From Verrucomicrobium spinosum DSM 4136 = JCM 18804 (GTDB taxonomy: Bacteria > Verrucomicrobiota > Verrucomicrobiia > Verrucomicrobiales > Verrucomicrobiaceae): 64,000 nucleotides of DNA. Under the pieces are notes generated by a model. The model saw only the letters and a list, made by a program, of their open reading frames with translations, ran no database searches and was not told the DNA's origin. The translations under genes were made by a program, and so were the position numbers. Below are positions 52,994 to 61,880 of the stretch, in pieces (positions within the stretch are counted from its first letter, which is position 1; every line of letters starts with the position of its first letter). The stretch is taken from the NCBI RefSeq assembly GCF_000172155.1, contig NZ_ABIZ01000001.1, positions 620,001 to 684,000 of the forward strand. The letters are read 5' to 3'.

Positions 52994-54970
52994 ATGCAAC
53001 TCACCGCTGCCGACGCCTCGCTCCAGGCTTTTTGCAACTGTTACCTCCGCGAAGTCAACGAAGGGTTCTGGCACGAGCCCGGACATTTCTTCGCCCACTT
53101 CGGCCTCGCCGCCGGGACCGGGGTCCGCGATGTCGTGGAGCTTTCACTTCCGCAGGTCCGCACGACCCTCGCCCTCTTCATTCGCTACCGATCCCTGGTG
53201 GGACGTCATACAATCGCCGAAGTCCACGAACGCTCCGCCGGTGCATCAGCCTGGCAGAAGCTCGATGCACTGACGGCTCAGCTCCGGCTCATCGACGAAA
53301 TCTACGCGAAACATCCCGGCAGCCCACAACGCCTCGAACTGCTGTCGCGGGTTGTCGAGAGCCATCAGGTGATGGAGCGCTATCTCGCCCACCGCCGCGC
53401 GAGGAGGGATCTAGGAAATCCAGAACGCGAGACCTCGTTCATCGAATCCGAACAGGCCGTCGTCACGGGCCACTGGCTCCATCCCACGCCCAAGTCGCGC
53501 CAGGGCATGCACGCCTGGCAGCACCCCGTTTACACTCCCGAGCTCCACGGGCGGTTCCGGCTGCAATTCTTCGCTGCCCGCCACGAGCTTGTCATCCAGG
53601 ATTCCCTCCTGGACATGTCTGCTGAGACCCTAAGCTTTGAGATCGCGTGCCACGGACTCGACGAAACCGCTCGCCAACGTCTCGCCGATCTCGCTGCCTC
53701 TGGCTACGCTCTGCTGCCCGTCCATCCGCTGCAGGCCCACTGGCTTCATCACCAGCCTCACGTGCGGGAACTCCTGGCCGCAAAGTCGCTGATCGCCCTC
53801 GGCGAGCTGGGGCCCTGTTTCACCCCCACATCCTCGGTGCGCACTGTTTATTCGGAAGATCTCGACTGGATGCTCAAACTCTCCATTCCGGTGAAACTCA
53901 CGAACTCCCTCCGGCTCAATCTCAAGAGCGAGCTCGGCGACAGTGTCTGGATCACCCAACTCCTGCGAGAATGTCGCGTGGAGGACGAGTTTCCCGGCTT
54001 CTTCGTCCTTGAAGACCCCGCCTATCTGGGCCTCGACCTGCCTGGGATCGAGGAAACAGGATTTGAGGCCATTTTTCGCGCCAATCCCTTTCGCGACTCA
54101 ACTCGTCACCCAGCCGTCCACTCCATTGCCGCCCTCACCGAGGATCCTCTTACTGACGCGGACCACTCACGTCTCTTCGACCTTGTGTGGCGTCTGGCTG
54201 AGCGGCGCAGCATCTCCCTGTCCGAAGCCGCGCAACGCTGGTTCGATGCCTACTGGATCGTGGCCATCGCCCCCGTCCTCGGTGTGTATGACCAGCACGG
54301 CATCGCCCTTGAGGCGCACCAGCAGAATGTCGTCATCGGCTTTGCTGGCGACGGAATACCCGAGGCCTCCTACTACCGCGACATTCAGGGCATCGCCCTG
54401 GCCGAAAGTCATCGCGGGACCCTCGTCGCACTTGTGCCTGAGCTTGCCGACCTTCCAAAAGTATTCGAGCCCGATGACATCGTTCGCAACGGTCTCGGCT
54501 ATTATCTTGTCTTCAACCACCTCTTCGCCATCGTCCATCGCTTCGGCGCTGATGGATTGATTGACGAGCAGGTCCTCCTTAGCCACATCGAAGCCAAACT
54601 CGACGCTGTACGCGCCGCCATGGAAGGCCCCGGTGCCGCCCTCATCGACATCCTTCTGCAAAGCGACTCCCTGCCTTGCAAGGCGAACCTCCTCACCCGC
54701 ATTGAGGACCGCGACGAAATCGAGTCCGAATGCGAACTCGCCGTTTATGTACCGATTGCCAATCCGCTGGAGCGAGGATTCGGAGATGGCGTGAAAGGAG
54801 CCGATTACAACACGGCAGGGAAGAACCGCATCGAGCGTCTCGCCACCCAGAAAAACTATGGGCAGCACGGCATCCCGGTCACCACGGACATCGTCCCCAG
54901 TGCGGACCACGACGAAATAGAACTTTTCCCCGCGGTCCAGAAGTTGCTCGAAGGCGAGATCATCAAATGA
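52994..54970 (+). CDS. asbA: IucA/IucC-type NIS siderophore synthetase, AsbA-like
   Basis: 658 residues from the ATG at 52994 (MQLTAADASLQAFCNCYLRE); the frame continues upstream inside the MATE gene but the AsbA-type N-terminus begins here. Motifs: GHWLHPTPKSRQGM (159-172), LLPVHPLQAHWLHHQP, TSSVRTVY, KLSIPVKLTNSLRLN, GIALEAHQQN and CKANLLTRIEDRDE. HPTPKSRQG and EAHQQN are features I associate with AsbA, the enzyme joining citrate to the first spermidine. A tail of about 50 residues after VPIANPL is longer than AsbA (about 602 aa) and ends LLEGEIIK. Last gene of the operon. Confidence 0.88.
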   Translation: MQLTAADASLQAFCNCYLREVNEGFWHEPGHFFAHFGLAAGTGVRDVVELSLPQVRTTLALFIRYRSLVGRHTIAEVHERSAGASAWQKLDALTAQLRLIDEIYAKHPGSPQRLELLSRVVESHQVMERYLAHRRARRDLGNPERETSFIESEQAVVTGHWLHPTPKSRQGMHAWQHPVYTPELHGRFRLQFFAARHELVIQDSLLDMSAETLSFEIACHGLDETARQRLADLAASGYALLPVHPLQAHWLHHQPHVRELLAAKSLIALGELGPCFTPTSSVRTVYSEDLDWMLKLSIPVKLTNSLRLNLKSELGDSVWITQLLRECRVEDEFPGFFVLEDPAYLGLDLPGIEETGFEAIFRANPFRDSTRHPAVHSIAALTEDPLTDADHSRLFDLVWRLAERRSISLSEAAQRWFDAYWIVAIAPVLGVYDQHGIALEAHQQNVVIGFAGDGIPEASYYRDIQGIALAESHRGTLVALVPELADLPKVFEPDDIVRNGLGYYLVFNHLFAIVHRFGADGLIDEQVLLSHIEAKLDAVRAAMEGPGAALIDILLQSDSLPCKANLLTRIEDRDEIESECELAVYVPIANPLERGFGDGVKGADYNTAGKNRIERLATQKNYGQHGIPVTTDIVPSADHDEIELFPAVQKLLEGEIIK

Positions 54971-55094
54971 GAGCGCAGTTTTCTGAGTTGCCTTGATCCG
55001 ACTCAGTGGTTGCCCAAGCAAGAGCAGAGGCGGCGCGGGCATCAAAGGAGTGACATGCTTTAGCTTGTCTCAGTCCGACGTGGGTGGCGCGGTG

Positions 55095-55112
55095 GACAGG
55101 TTAGAACCTGTC
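55095..55112. other. Perfect 8-bp inverted repeat after the siderophore operon
   Basis: GACAGGTT-AG-AACCTGTC within the 232-bp gap between asbA-like (ends 54970) and the convergent DUF2218 gene. The loop is only 2 nt and no T-run follows, so a protein-binding site is as likely as a terminator. Confidence 0.4.
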
Positions 55113-55202
55113 ACTACTTTGCCGCCAAGACTGGCTTGAAGGTGGCCTTGCGCACTGCCCCTCGAATGCCACCCCTGCGCCCCGCCCCCGGCCGGGTAGG
55201 TG

Positions 55203-55526
55203 CTAGGGTGTTTCCCAAATCAGGCGCAGGCCGCCCTCGCGTGCCGCGAAGCGGTCGAGGTGGTCATCAATCGCGCCCCAGTAGGCGTCGAGCTGTGTCA
55301 TTGTGAACGCAGTGAGATGGACATCGAGCCGGGACTCCGTCGAGCGGAAGAGGGCCGTCGCATCCTCGGGATAGTCGGGGTCGTCTTCTTCTTTTGGAAA
55401 AACGACTTTGGCCCCCTCGTCATCAAGCTGGACGTCGAATTTGCGCGCCCAATGCTTGCAGAGAATGTTGATATAGCGTCGGCCGTTTTGGACTTCGGCC
55501 GTGCCGCTGCGTGTGAGAGTGGTCAT
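55203..55526 (-). CDS. DUF2218 domain protein
   Basis: 107 residues. RRYINILCKHWARKFDVQLDDEGAKVVF and DAYWGAIDDHLDRFAARE fit the DUF2218 pattern (a His-containing CKH motif and a C-terminal HL.RF motif). Function unknown. Small DUF2218 proteins are, as I recall, often found near iron-siderophore genes, which fits this position, but I cannot verify that. It is 22 bp downstream of the flavin monooxygenase on the same strand and probably co-transcribed with it. Confidence 0.75.
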   Translation of the reverse strand: MTTLTRSGTAEVQNGRRYINILCKHWARKFDVQLDDEGAKVVFPKEEDDPDYPEDATALFRSTESRLDVHLTAFTMTQLDAYWGAIDDHLDRFAAREGGLRLIWETP

Positions 55527-55548
55527 GGGTAATTTCCTGTGTTTGCTA

Positions 55549-57255
55549 CTAGGGCATCATATGTTTCGGGTGCACCGACGTGGGCATCATCCGCAGCACT
55601 GACATGTGGTAGCACATGTTGCCACGGTCCTCGACGGGCTCGGAGTACAGGTCGGCCAGGGCGGCCTCGCGGAAGCTGTGCGGCCCCACGATGCGGTAGG
55701 CTGAGGGGTTGAAGCTGCCGAACCAGACCTGGATGAACAGCTTCGGGTTGAGGAACAACATGCGAAGCGGCAGGAGGCAGCCGATCTCCCGCGCGAGAGC
55801 GTCAAGGTATAGAACCTGGGAGGGGTGGGATTCGGTGTGCCGGGGGCTCAGCCCGGTCCAGTACTCCTCCCAGCTCTTCTCCTCGGCGATGACCTCGGCG
55901 AGGTTGGGAGGCGGCTGCAACTTCCCGCTGAGCACCCGTGCGAAGTAACGGGCCTGCATCTCCGCGCAGATCGGGATACCGCCGGAGAAGGGACGCAGGA
56001 AGCCGATGAAGGCGACCCTGCCATCGTGACCGGGATGCAGAAAGTGCCGGTAGAGGTTGCGGACGTTGCCGTCTTCGATGCTCAGATCCCCCAGCGTCAG
56101 ATCGCGCTCGTAGCCGGTGCAAAGCACCACCGCGTCGTACTCGGCGTGCACACCATCTTTGAAGTGGACGGTGTTGCCCTCGGCACGTGCCAGCCCGGTG
56201 TCGTTCACCACCACTTTGCCGTTCACTATGCTCGGGATGAAGCTGACGTTCTTGCAGAAGATGCCGCGAGGGCTCCAGCTGCCTTCCGGGTGGGACTTCT
56301 CGTTCCACTTTTTGATCAAGTCCCAGTTTTCCTTCTCCTCCTCGCAGCCCACGTCCATCTTGTAGGGCACCATGGGCTCGCCGAGCAGGTTGACGTCTGC
56401 GTAGGTCCGCGGCTTGATCCGCTCACGCAGGGCCTGCACGATGCCACCAAGGGACGAAATCAGCCCCAGGCCGACTGACATGGCACCGAATGCCGTCTTG
56501 GCCAGCCGACTGCTGCCCCAGAACGTTTTGTAAGGCACGGGGCGCTTGGTGGCGCGATCGTACATCTCGTGATGGTGCGCCCGCACGGTGCGGCTGTCGG
56601 TGCTACGGTGGTCATCCACGATCCGCGCCAGCAGGAAAGTGTAGGAGCGAATGGCCAGGGTGGTCTTGGAGGCGGTCTCGCTGATCTCCCGCACAATGTC
56701 GGCCCCGGACTCAGCCAGGCCGACGATCAGCACGCGCTTGCCGCGGAAGCGCTCGGCGTTGCGATACCCCGCGGAATGCACGATCTCGCCGGTGAAGCCG
56801 GCCAGCTCGGGGAACTGACGTTGGGGCGTCTTGAAAGGGCCGGAGCACATCGCCACCGCGTCGAAGTTCTCACTGACCTCGACTCCGCGGCAGCAGGATG
56901 TGACGACATAACCCTGACTGGTCTTCCTGACATCGGTAACCTCCGTGTCGGAGCGAATGCAGCCCAAAAGGTTGAAGCGGGTGGCGTACTCGGTCAGGTA
57001 GTCGAAGTACTCCTGCCGGGAATAGAATTTGCGGCCACCCTTGAAGGGAAAATCTGAGAAGGCCATCAACCGCATGGAGATGGTCAGCTTCAGGTGGTCG
57101 AACGCCTTCGTCTTCGTGCCGTCGTCCCCGTCACGGAGCCAGATCCCGCCGACGCCGGAGTTCTTGTCGTAGCAGACGACCTCGTGTCCCTCATCGCGCA
57201 ACTGTTTGACCGTAGTCAGTCCACACGGACCTGCTCCAACAACACAAACTCTCAT
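55549..57255 (-). CDS. Flavin-containing monooxygenase (FMO-like)
   Basis: 568 residues. FAD-binding GAGPCG (7-12), then GVGGIW at 34-39. The FMO identifying motif FxGxxxHxxxY is present as FTGEIVHSAGY (154-164). A second Rossmann motif for NADPH, VGLAESGADI (178-187), has Leu-Ala instead of Gly-x-Gly after the first Gly. The length equals eukaryote-type FMOs. Such enzymes oxygenate soft nucleophiles (amines, sulfides) or act as Baeyer-Villiger enzymes. The start is supported by AAAGGAG 9 bp upstream, one of the few strong Shine-Dalgarno sites in the window. The substrate is unknown; a link to polyamine or siderophore metabolism is speculative. Confidence 0.87.
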   Translation of the reverse strand: MRVCVVGAGPCGLTTVKQLRDEGHEVVCYDKNSGVGGIWLRDGDDGTKTKAFDHLKLTISMRLMAFSDFPFKGGRKFYSRQEYFDYLTEYATRFNLLGCIRSDTEVTDVRKTSQGYVVTSCCRGVEVSENFDAVAMCSGPFKTPQRQFPELAGFTGEIVHSAGYRNAERFRGKRVLIVGLAESGADIVREISETASKTTLAIRSYTFLLARIVDDHRSTDSRTVRAHHHEMYDRATKRPVPYKTFWGSSRLAKTAFGAMSVGLGLISSLGGIVQALRERIKPRTYADVNLLGEPMVPYKMDVGCEEEKENWDLIKKWNEKSHPEGSWSPRGIFCKNVSFIPSIVNGKVVVNDTGLARAEGNTVHFKDGVHAEYDAVVLCTGYERDLTLGDLSIEDGNVRNLYRHFLHPGHDGRVAFIGFLRPFSGGIPICAEMQARYFARVLSGKLQPPPNLAEVIAEEKSWEEYWTGLSPRHTESHPSQVLYLDALAREIGCLLPLRMLFLNPKLFIQVWFGSFNPSAYRIVGPHSFREAALADLYSEPVEDRGNMCYHMSVLRMMPTSVHPKHMMP

Positions 57256-57925
57256 CTACGAAATCTCCTTTTTTTATGTTTGGTGGTTCTTGCGGCGCCA
57301 CCGCAGATCGATCGCTTCGATTGCGGGTGGCAGTTTTTCGAATCGATTATCTGATATTGAGATTCATTAGCTCTGTCAACATGAGAAAATGTGCTGGATT
57401 TGTTGTAGGCCGTTTGGCAGGCGAGGAAGCTGGAACGGCAAGGCGACAAGATGTGATCGACTTGGTTATGACCTCGACATGCTGGTGATGTGTGGATAAA
57501 ACCTATTCCGGCTTTGAGACGCGCTGGATGCGAAGTGCCCATATTTTTACCTATGAAATGGGTGGGAGAATCTTTTTCACGGTGCCGGACTCCGCAGCAT
57601 TGAAGCCGCGGCAGAACCCTTGGTAGTTTGTCTGCCAATCGAATTCCGCGATGCCGCTTTTGGCACCCCGGTCGTTGTAGATTCCATTTCTCTCCTCAAA
57701 CCGTTTTGAAGGTCCTCGCCTCGTTGTTTCATCTGCCGGTCGTCTCCTGGAGACCGCTGCTGGCATTGACCTCTCTCAATCTTCTGGGAGGGGCCGGATG
57801 GTCACCTGGACCAGATGTTCCCCGCCCCTTGCTGTGAGCGGCTCCAGCTGAACGATGACAATCTGGCCGAGGACAGGCTTAACGCAGTCAATACCCGAAC
57901 CATTTTCCTGCCAGGCAAATCCATC
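57256..57925. other. Long intergenic region without a recognised gene (670 bp)
   Basis: Lies between the divergent flavin monooxygenase and ABC ATPase genes. The left 200 bp is AT-rich (including TTTTTTTATG and GATTATCTGATATTGAG) and likely contains the monooxygenase promoter. The right part is GC-richer. Short open frames exist on both strands, but none shows codon structure or a family. The frame of the ABC ATPase extends back to 57815 without a convincing N-terminus. Confidence 0.55.
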
Positions 57926-58675
57926 ATGAACTCATTCGGTGATCATCCCGTCAGGCTGGAACGCCTGGTCAAAATCTATGCCCAGGGCCTGCGACAGATC
58001 CATGCGCTCCAGCAGGTCGATCTCACGGTAAAGTCCGGTGAGTTCGTCGCCATCATGGGAGCTTCTGGCTCGGGCAAGAGCACGCTCCTGCATGCCATTG
58101 CCGGCTTGACGGATGTGAATGAGGGCAAAGTGATCGTGGCGGGCCAGGACCTCGCCGCCTTCTCAGACGCAGCATTGACCCGATTTCGACGGAAACAGGT
58201 GGGCATGGTGTTTCAAGCCTTTAACCTGATCCCCAGCCTTACGGCGGAGGAGAACATCCAGCTCCCTGCCATGGAGCTGCCGGATGTGAAACAGCGGGCG
58301 GAGGCGATCATGACGCGCATGGGTCTGCTGGACCGCCGGCACCACCGGCCCGATGCCCTCTCCGGAGGGGAGCAGCAACGCGTGGCCATTGGCCGGGCTC
58401 TCATGATGGAGCCCGCCATACTGCTGGCAGATGAGCCCACGGGAAGTCTCGACTCCCGCACCGGGCAGGAGCTTTGCCAGGTGCTGAGTGACCTCGTGAC
58501 ACGAGAGGGGCGCACCACGGTGATGGTGACCCATGAGCCCCGTGTGGCGATGTGGGCGGACCGGGTGGTGGTGTTCAAGGACGGCCGGTGCCTCTCGGAG
58601 TTTCCTGTAACCCCCGGGGCTGGGGCGGAAGCGGTCGCCCTGGCTTATGAACACGCGCTGCAATCAGCTGTATGA
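57926..58675 (+). CDS. ABC transporter ATP-binding protein (LolD/MacB type)
   Basis: 249 residues from the ATG at 57926. Walker A GASGSGKST, Q-loop VFQAFNLIPSLT, signature LSGGEQQR, Walker B ILLADEP followed by TGSLDSRTG, and H-loop VMVTHEP. The sequence VFQ.FNL.P.LTA.EN is typical of MacB/LolD ATPases that energise FtsX-like permeases. The stop overlaps the permease start by 4 nt. Function could be lipoprotein release, export or stress response; the pair lacks an adjacent periplasmic adaptor. Confidence 0.92.
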   Translation: MNSFGDHPVRLERLVKIYAQGLRQIHALQQVDLTVKSGEFVAIMGASGSGKSTLLHAIAGLTDVNEGKVIVAGQDLAAFSDAALTRFRRKQVGMVFQAFNLIPSLTAEENIQLPAMELPDVKQRAEAIMTRMGLLDRRHHRPDALSGGEQQRVAIGRALMMEPAILLADEPTGSLDSRTGQELCQVLSDLVTREGRTTVMVTHEPRVAMWADRVVVFKDGRCLSEFPVTPGAGAEAVALAYEHALQSAV

Positions 58676-61455
58676 AGACGCTTCTAAGGCTGTCCTGGGC
58701 CCATGTGCGGGAACATCCCCTGCGCCTCACCCTCACCTCGCTGGCCACTGCGGCGGCCGCGGCCATGGTGATCTGGGTGGTGAGCGGCTATGATGCGCTG
58801 CTCAAGACGTTCGATGAGTACGCGAACCTCGCGCTCGGCCGCTATGAGCTCTCCGTGGCCCCCATCAGCCACTTCAGCCAGGTGGCACCCGGCGTCATCC
58901 CGGCTCCCGCGCAGAAGGACGTGCCGGTGGAGTCCGTGGCGCTGTTGCGCGCCGATCCCGCGGTGCGGGTGGTGGATCCCATGTGGGCTGCGCAGACCAC
59001 CGTGGACCGGGCGGAGCCTTCCGGCGCCGCAGGTCGGCGCGGTGAGCTGCCGGGCACGGTGGTGGGAACGGATGCGGAAGCTCCGCCCTTTGAGCTGGTG
59101 GACGGCCGGTGGATACGATTGGCCGACGGAGCGGAGGCCGAGGGCGTACTGAGCCTCGCCGCAGCGGAGGCTGCGGGAGTGCGGGTGGGGGATGAGCTGG
59201 TCGTCGGTTCAGGGAAACGACGGCAGCGTCTCCGTGTCGTGGGGCTGGTCCGCAGCCCGGACGTGTCCGGCTGGAGTGCCTCCGTGGCGAAGACGCAGAC
59301 GATGACCCCCGCAGTGGGAGGGGTGTTTGTCTCCACGAACCTGTTGGAACGGGCCACAGGTGAGGCCCGCCGCATCAGTTTCATAGGGGTGGGTTTGAGA
59401 GAGGGAGCCGACCTCACCCGGTTCCGCTTCCAGTGGTCTCCCCGGCTGAGTGCTCTGGCCACGCCTTGCCAGTTCCAGGAGGCCCATGACATCGAGGAGG
59501 CGCTGGATGAAAGCGCCTCTGCGGAGAATCTCGAATTCCAAGGGCACATGGCCGCAGTCGTCGCCATGCTGGCCGCGTTCTTCATCATCCTGAGCACGCT
59601 GAACATGGGGGTGACGGAACGCATCCGGCAGCTCGCCATCCTGCGAGCGGTGGCGCTCACCCGGATGCAGACGGCCCTGCTGGTGGTGCTGGAGGCGCTG
59701 TTGCTCGGGGCGGTGGGTTACGTGGTCGGTTGCACCAGCGGCTGGCTTCTCATGAAGCTGGCGGTGGCCAGGGCTCCTGACCTGCTGGAAGACGGGGCGG
59801 TGGTGGGCTCGTTCAGTCTGATGCTCGCTGCGGTGTGTGCCTTTGGCGGGGCGTTGCTGGCCTCTTTCTGGCCGACGTGGCGGGCCATGCGGGTGCGCCC
59901 GCTGGATGTGATGGGCAAGCTCGCTGAGCCGCCTTCTGGAGGGCTCCGGCCCGGCTGGCTGGCACTGGGACTGGTCCTGCTCACGGTGTATCCCCTGGTG
60001 GCCCGCGTGCTGCCGCATGGGGATGAGGCGCCCTTTGTTGCCTACCTGGTGGTGGGGCAGTGCTGTCTGGCGGCGGGTGTCGTGCTGTGCAGCCCGGCGC
60101 TCGTGCATCTGGTGGATCGCGGCCTGAGTCCGCTGCTGGCCCGCGCCCTGGGCATCCCGCCGCGGCTGCTGTTGAGTCAGATTTCATCGAACTTGTCCCG
60201 CACCCTCGCCACGTCTGTCGCCCTCAGCGTCGGGCTCGGCCTGCTCATCGGCATTCACGTCTGGGGGCATACCATGCTGGGCGGGTTCCTTCCCGGTCGC
60301 TGGGCGCCGGACGCGATGATCGCCTTCCGCCCGGGCGGCATCGATCCCGCCGCGGCCGCCCAGATGAGTTCGTGGAAAGGCATCACGGAAGCCCTGCCGG
60401 TGGTCGTGGAACAACCCCGGCTCAAGGAGGATCTCACCCACAGTGCGGTGCGCGCCACCGTGGTGCGGCAGGACAGCGTTGTCATCGTGGGGGTGGATGC
60501 CCAGCGTGCCTTTGGCGGGAGCTCGCCGCTGTTCAAGTTTCAGTGGGTTCAAGGTCATGCGGAGCAGGCCGTGGCGCTGCTCCGGCAGGGGCGCGGTTGC
60601 ATCGTGCCCGATCACTTTCTGAGGGAGTCCGGATTGAAGCTGGGGGATTCCTTTGAGCTGGTGCCGCCGGAACGTCCCGGGCAGCCGGTCGCCTACGTCA
60701 TCGCGGCCACCGTGAAGATGCCCGGCTGGCATTGGCAGACGAAACCCACCGGCATGCGCACCCGCACCCACCGGGCGGCTGCCCTGGTCTTCGCGGACTA
60801 CGCCACGGTGGCGCAGGACTTCCAGTTTCAGGCCGTCCCGTACGTGTGGCTCAACTGGGACCTTGACCAGACCCGCAGAGAGGCGGTGGAGGAGGCCGCC
60901 AGAAGGTTGTTGGAAATCTCCTCCGGAAAACCCGCTGTGGTGGGCGATCCGACCGCTGGGAGTGAGCAGCCCTACATCAAGTTGCACAGCATCGAGGACA
61001 TTCGTGACATCGTGAATGCCCACTCCCGGCAGTGGCTCTGGGTCCTGAGCCGGCTGCCAGTGGTGGTGCTTCTCATCACCTCGGTGGGAGTGTTCAACAC
61101 TCTGCTCGCCTCGGTGCATGCGCGGCGCTGGGACTTTGGCATTCTACGCTCCGTCGGCTACACCCGCAGCCTGTTGGTGCGTCTGGTGGTGGCGGAGGGT
61201 GTTTTGATCGGTGTCGTCGCAGGCGGCCTAAGCCTGGTATTTGGCACCCTTTCTGGATGGTGCGGCGCTGGCATGTCACGCTATATCAGCTTCTTTGGAG
61301 GGATGAACACCGATCTTGTCGTGCCCTGGCCGGAGGTGCTCAGCAGCTTGGCCGCTGTCCTCCTGCTGTCCAGCCTTGCCGCCCTGTGGCCCGCAATCTC
61401 CATCGGGCGCACCAAGCCGCTGCATCTCCTCCAACAGGGCCGGGGAGGCTTCTAA
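58672..61455 (+). CDS. FtsX-like ABC transporter permease
   Basis: 927 residues with a duplicated layout: an N-terminal helix (about 18-38), a large extracytoplasmic domain (40-290), three helices (about 290-410) matching an FtsX domain (MGVTERIRQLAILRAVALTRMQ), further helices at 420-480, a second helix and periplasmic domain (500-770), and a final three-helix FtsX domain (about 785-925, ARRWDFGILRSVGYTRSLLV). This two-FtsX arrangement is that of the YbbP/large MacB-like permeases. Paired with the preceding ATPase by ATGA overlap. Confidence 0.88.
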   Translation: MKTLLRLSWAHVREHPLRLTLTSLATAAAAAMVIWVVSGYDALLKTFDEYANLALGRYELSVAPISHFSQVAPGVIPAPAQKDVPVESVALLRADPAVRVVDPMWAAQTTVDRAEPSGAAGRRGELPGTVVGTDAEAPPFELVDGRWIRLADGAEAEGVLSLAAAEAAGVRVGDELVVGSGKRRQRLRVVGLVRSPDVSGWSASVAKTQTMTPAVGGVFVSTNLLERATGEARRISFIGVGLREGADLTRFRFQWSPRLSALATPCQFQEAHDIEEALDESASAENLEFQGHMAAVVAMLAAFFIILSTLNMGVTERIRQLAILRAVALTRMQTALLVVLEALLLGAVGYVVGCTSGWLLMKLAVARAPDLLEDGAVVGSFSLMLAAVCAFGGALLASFWPTWRAMRVRPLDVMGKLAEPPSGGLRPGWLALGLVLLTVYPLVARVLPHGDEAPFVAYLVVGQCCLAAGVVLCSPALVHLVDRGLSPLLARALGIPPRLLLSQISSNLSRTLATSVALSVGLGLLIGIHVWGHTMLGGFLPGRWAPDAMIAFRPGGIDPAAAAQMSSWKGITEALPVVVEQPRLKEDLTHSAVRATVVRQDSVVIVGVDAQRAFGGSSPLFKFQWVQGHAEQAVALLRQGRGCIVPDHFLRESGLKLGDSFELVPPERPGQPVAYVIAATVKMPGWHWQTKPTGMRTRTHRAAALVFADYATVAQDFQFQAVPYVWLNWDLDQTRREAVEEAARRLLEISSGKPAVVGDPTAGSEQPYIKLHSIEDIRDIVNAHSRQWLWVLSRLPVVVLLITSVGVFNTLLASVHARRWDFGILRSVGYTRSLLVRLVVAEGVLIGVVAGGLSLVFGTLSGWCGAGMSRYISFFGGMNTDLVVPWPEVLSSLAAVLLLSSLAALWPAISIGRTKPLHLLQQGRGGF

Positions 61456-61474
61456 TCCCCTTCGAAGATGAGCT

Positions 61475-61855
61475 TCAGATTGAGCTACGGCCGGTGTTGA
61501 AGGTGGATCGACGGAAGGTGAGTGCTGGCACCTGGTGTTTTGCTTGAGGCACGCTGACAGGACTGGCGGTCGGCGCTTGCAAGTGCCTTTCCAATCCCTG
61601 GCTCCACTTGCTGGTCGCAAGTCCCATGCCGAGAAGCACGAACAAGGCGCCTGCCGTGCGGTTCAGCCAGGTGCCGCAGCTTGGGCGCTCGCGCAAATGC
61701 CGTCCCAAGGAGCAGGCAAAAAGGGCGAGGAAAAAACCCCAGGTCGTGCCGGTGGTCTCAAAGGTAAGGCCGGACGGCCTTGATTTCTCTTCGATCTCTT
61801 CGTGCCATGCTGGCGATACCCATTCGAATGCTCCCTCGTCCAAGGGTATGCTCAA
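61475..61855 (-). pseudogene. LysE/RhtB-family transporter remnant (C-terminal part only)
   Basis: An open frame of 126 codons. Its residues 37-82 (TTWGFFLALFACSLGRHLRER, then TWLNRTAGALFVLLGMGLA) match the last two membrane helices of LysE-type amino acid exporters, which are about 205 residues long. The N-terminal three or four helices and the NPK motif are absent, and the first 36 residues do not resemble the family. The fragment abuts the end of the MBL-fold gene, so the missing part was probably deleted there. It converges with the FtsX-like permease gene. Confidence 0.6.
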
Positions 61856-61880
61856 GTCTCGCGGAGATCAAGCTGGCGGT

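Noticed and set aside
43867-54970. Reading the NIS synthetases as an aerobactin or staphyloferrin cluster
   Set aside because: No lysine N-hydroxylase or acetyltransferase (IucD/IucB) and no ornithine/diaminopropionate genes. An aryl ligase, a carrier protein, an AsbF-like dehydratase and polyamine genes are present instead.
55549-57255. The flavin monooxygenase as an IucD/PvdA-type siderophore hydroxylase
   Set aside because: It has the FMO motif and length rather than those of ornithine/lysine N-hydroxylases, lies on the opposite strand, and petrobactin needs no hydroxamate.
57330-57370. A Fur-like site in the AT-rich stretch upstream of the monooxygenase (GATTATCTGATATTGAG)
   Set aside because: Too few matches to the classical Fur box and no resemblance to the paired motif found at 39172 and 43824.
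57252-57638. A 128-codon minus-strand frame upstream of the monooxygenase
   Set aside because: The translation is rich in Cys, His and Arg without domain, and it covers the probable promoter and Shine-Dalgarno of the monooxygenase gene.
57815-57925. Upstream start for the LolD-like ATPase
   Set aside because: The extra 37 residues include several Cys and no family similarity; the ATG at 57926 gives the usual N-terminus.
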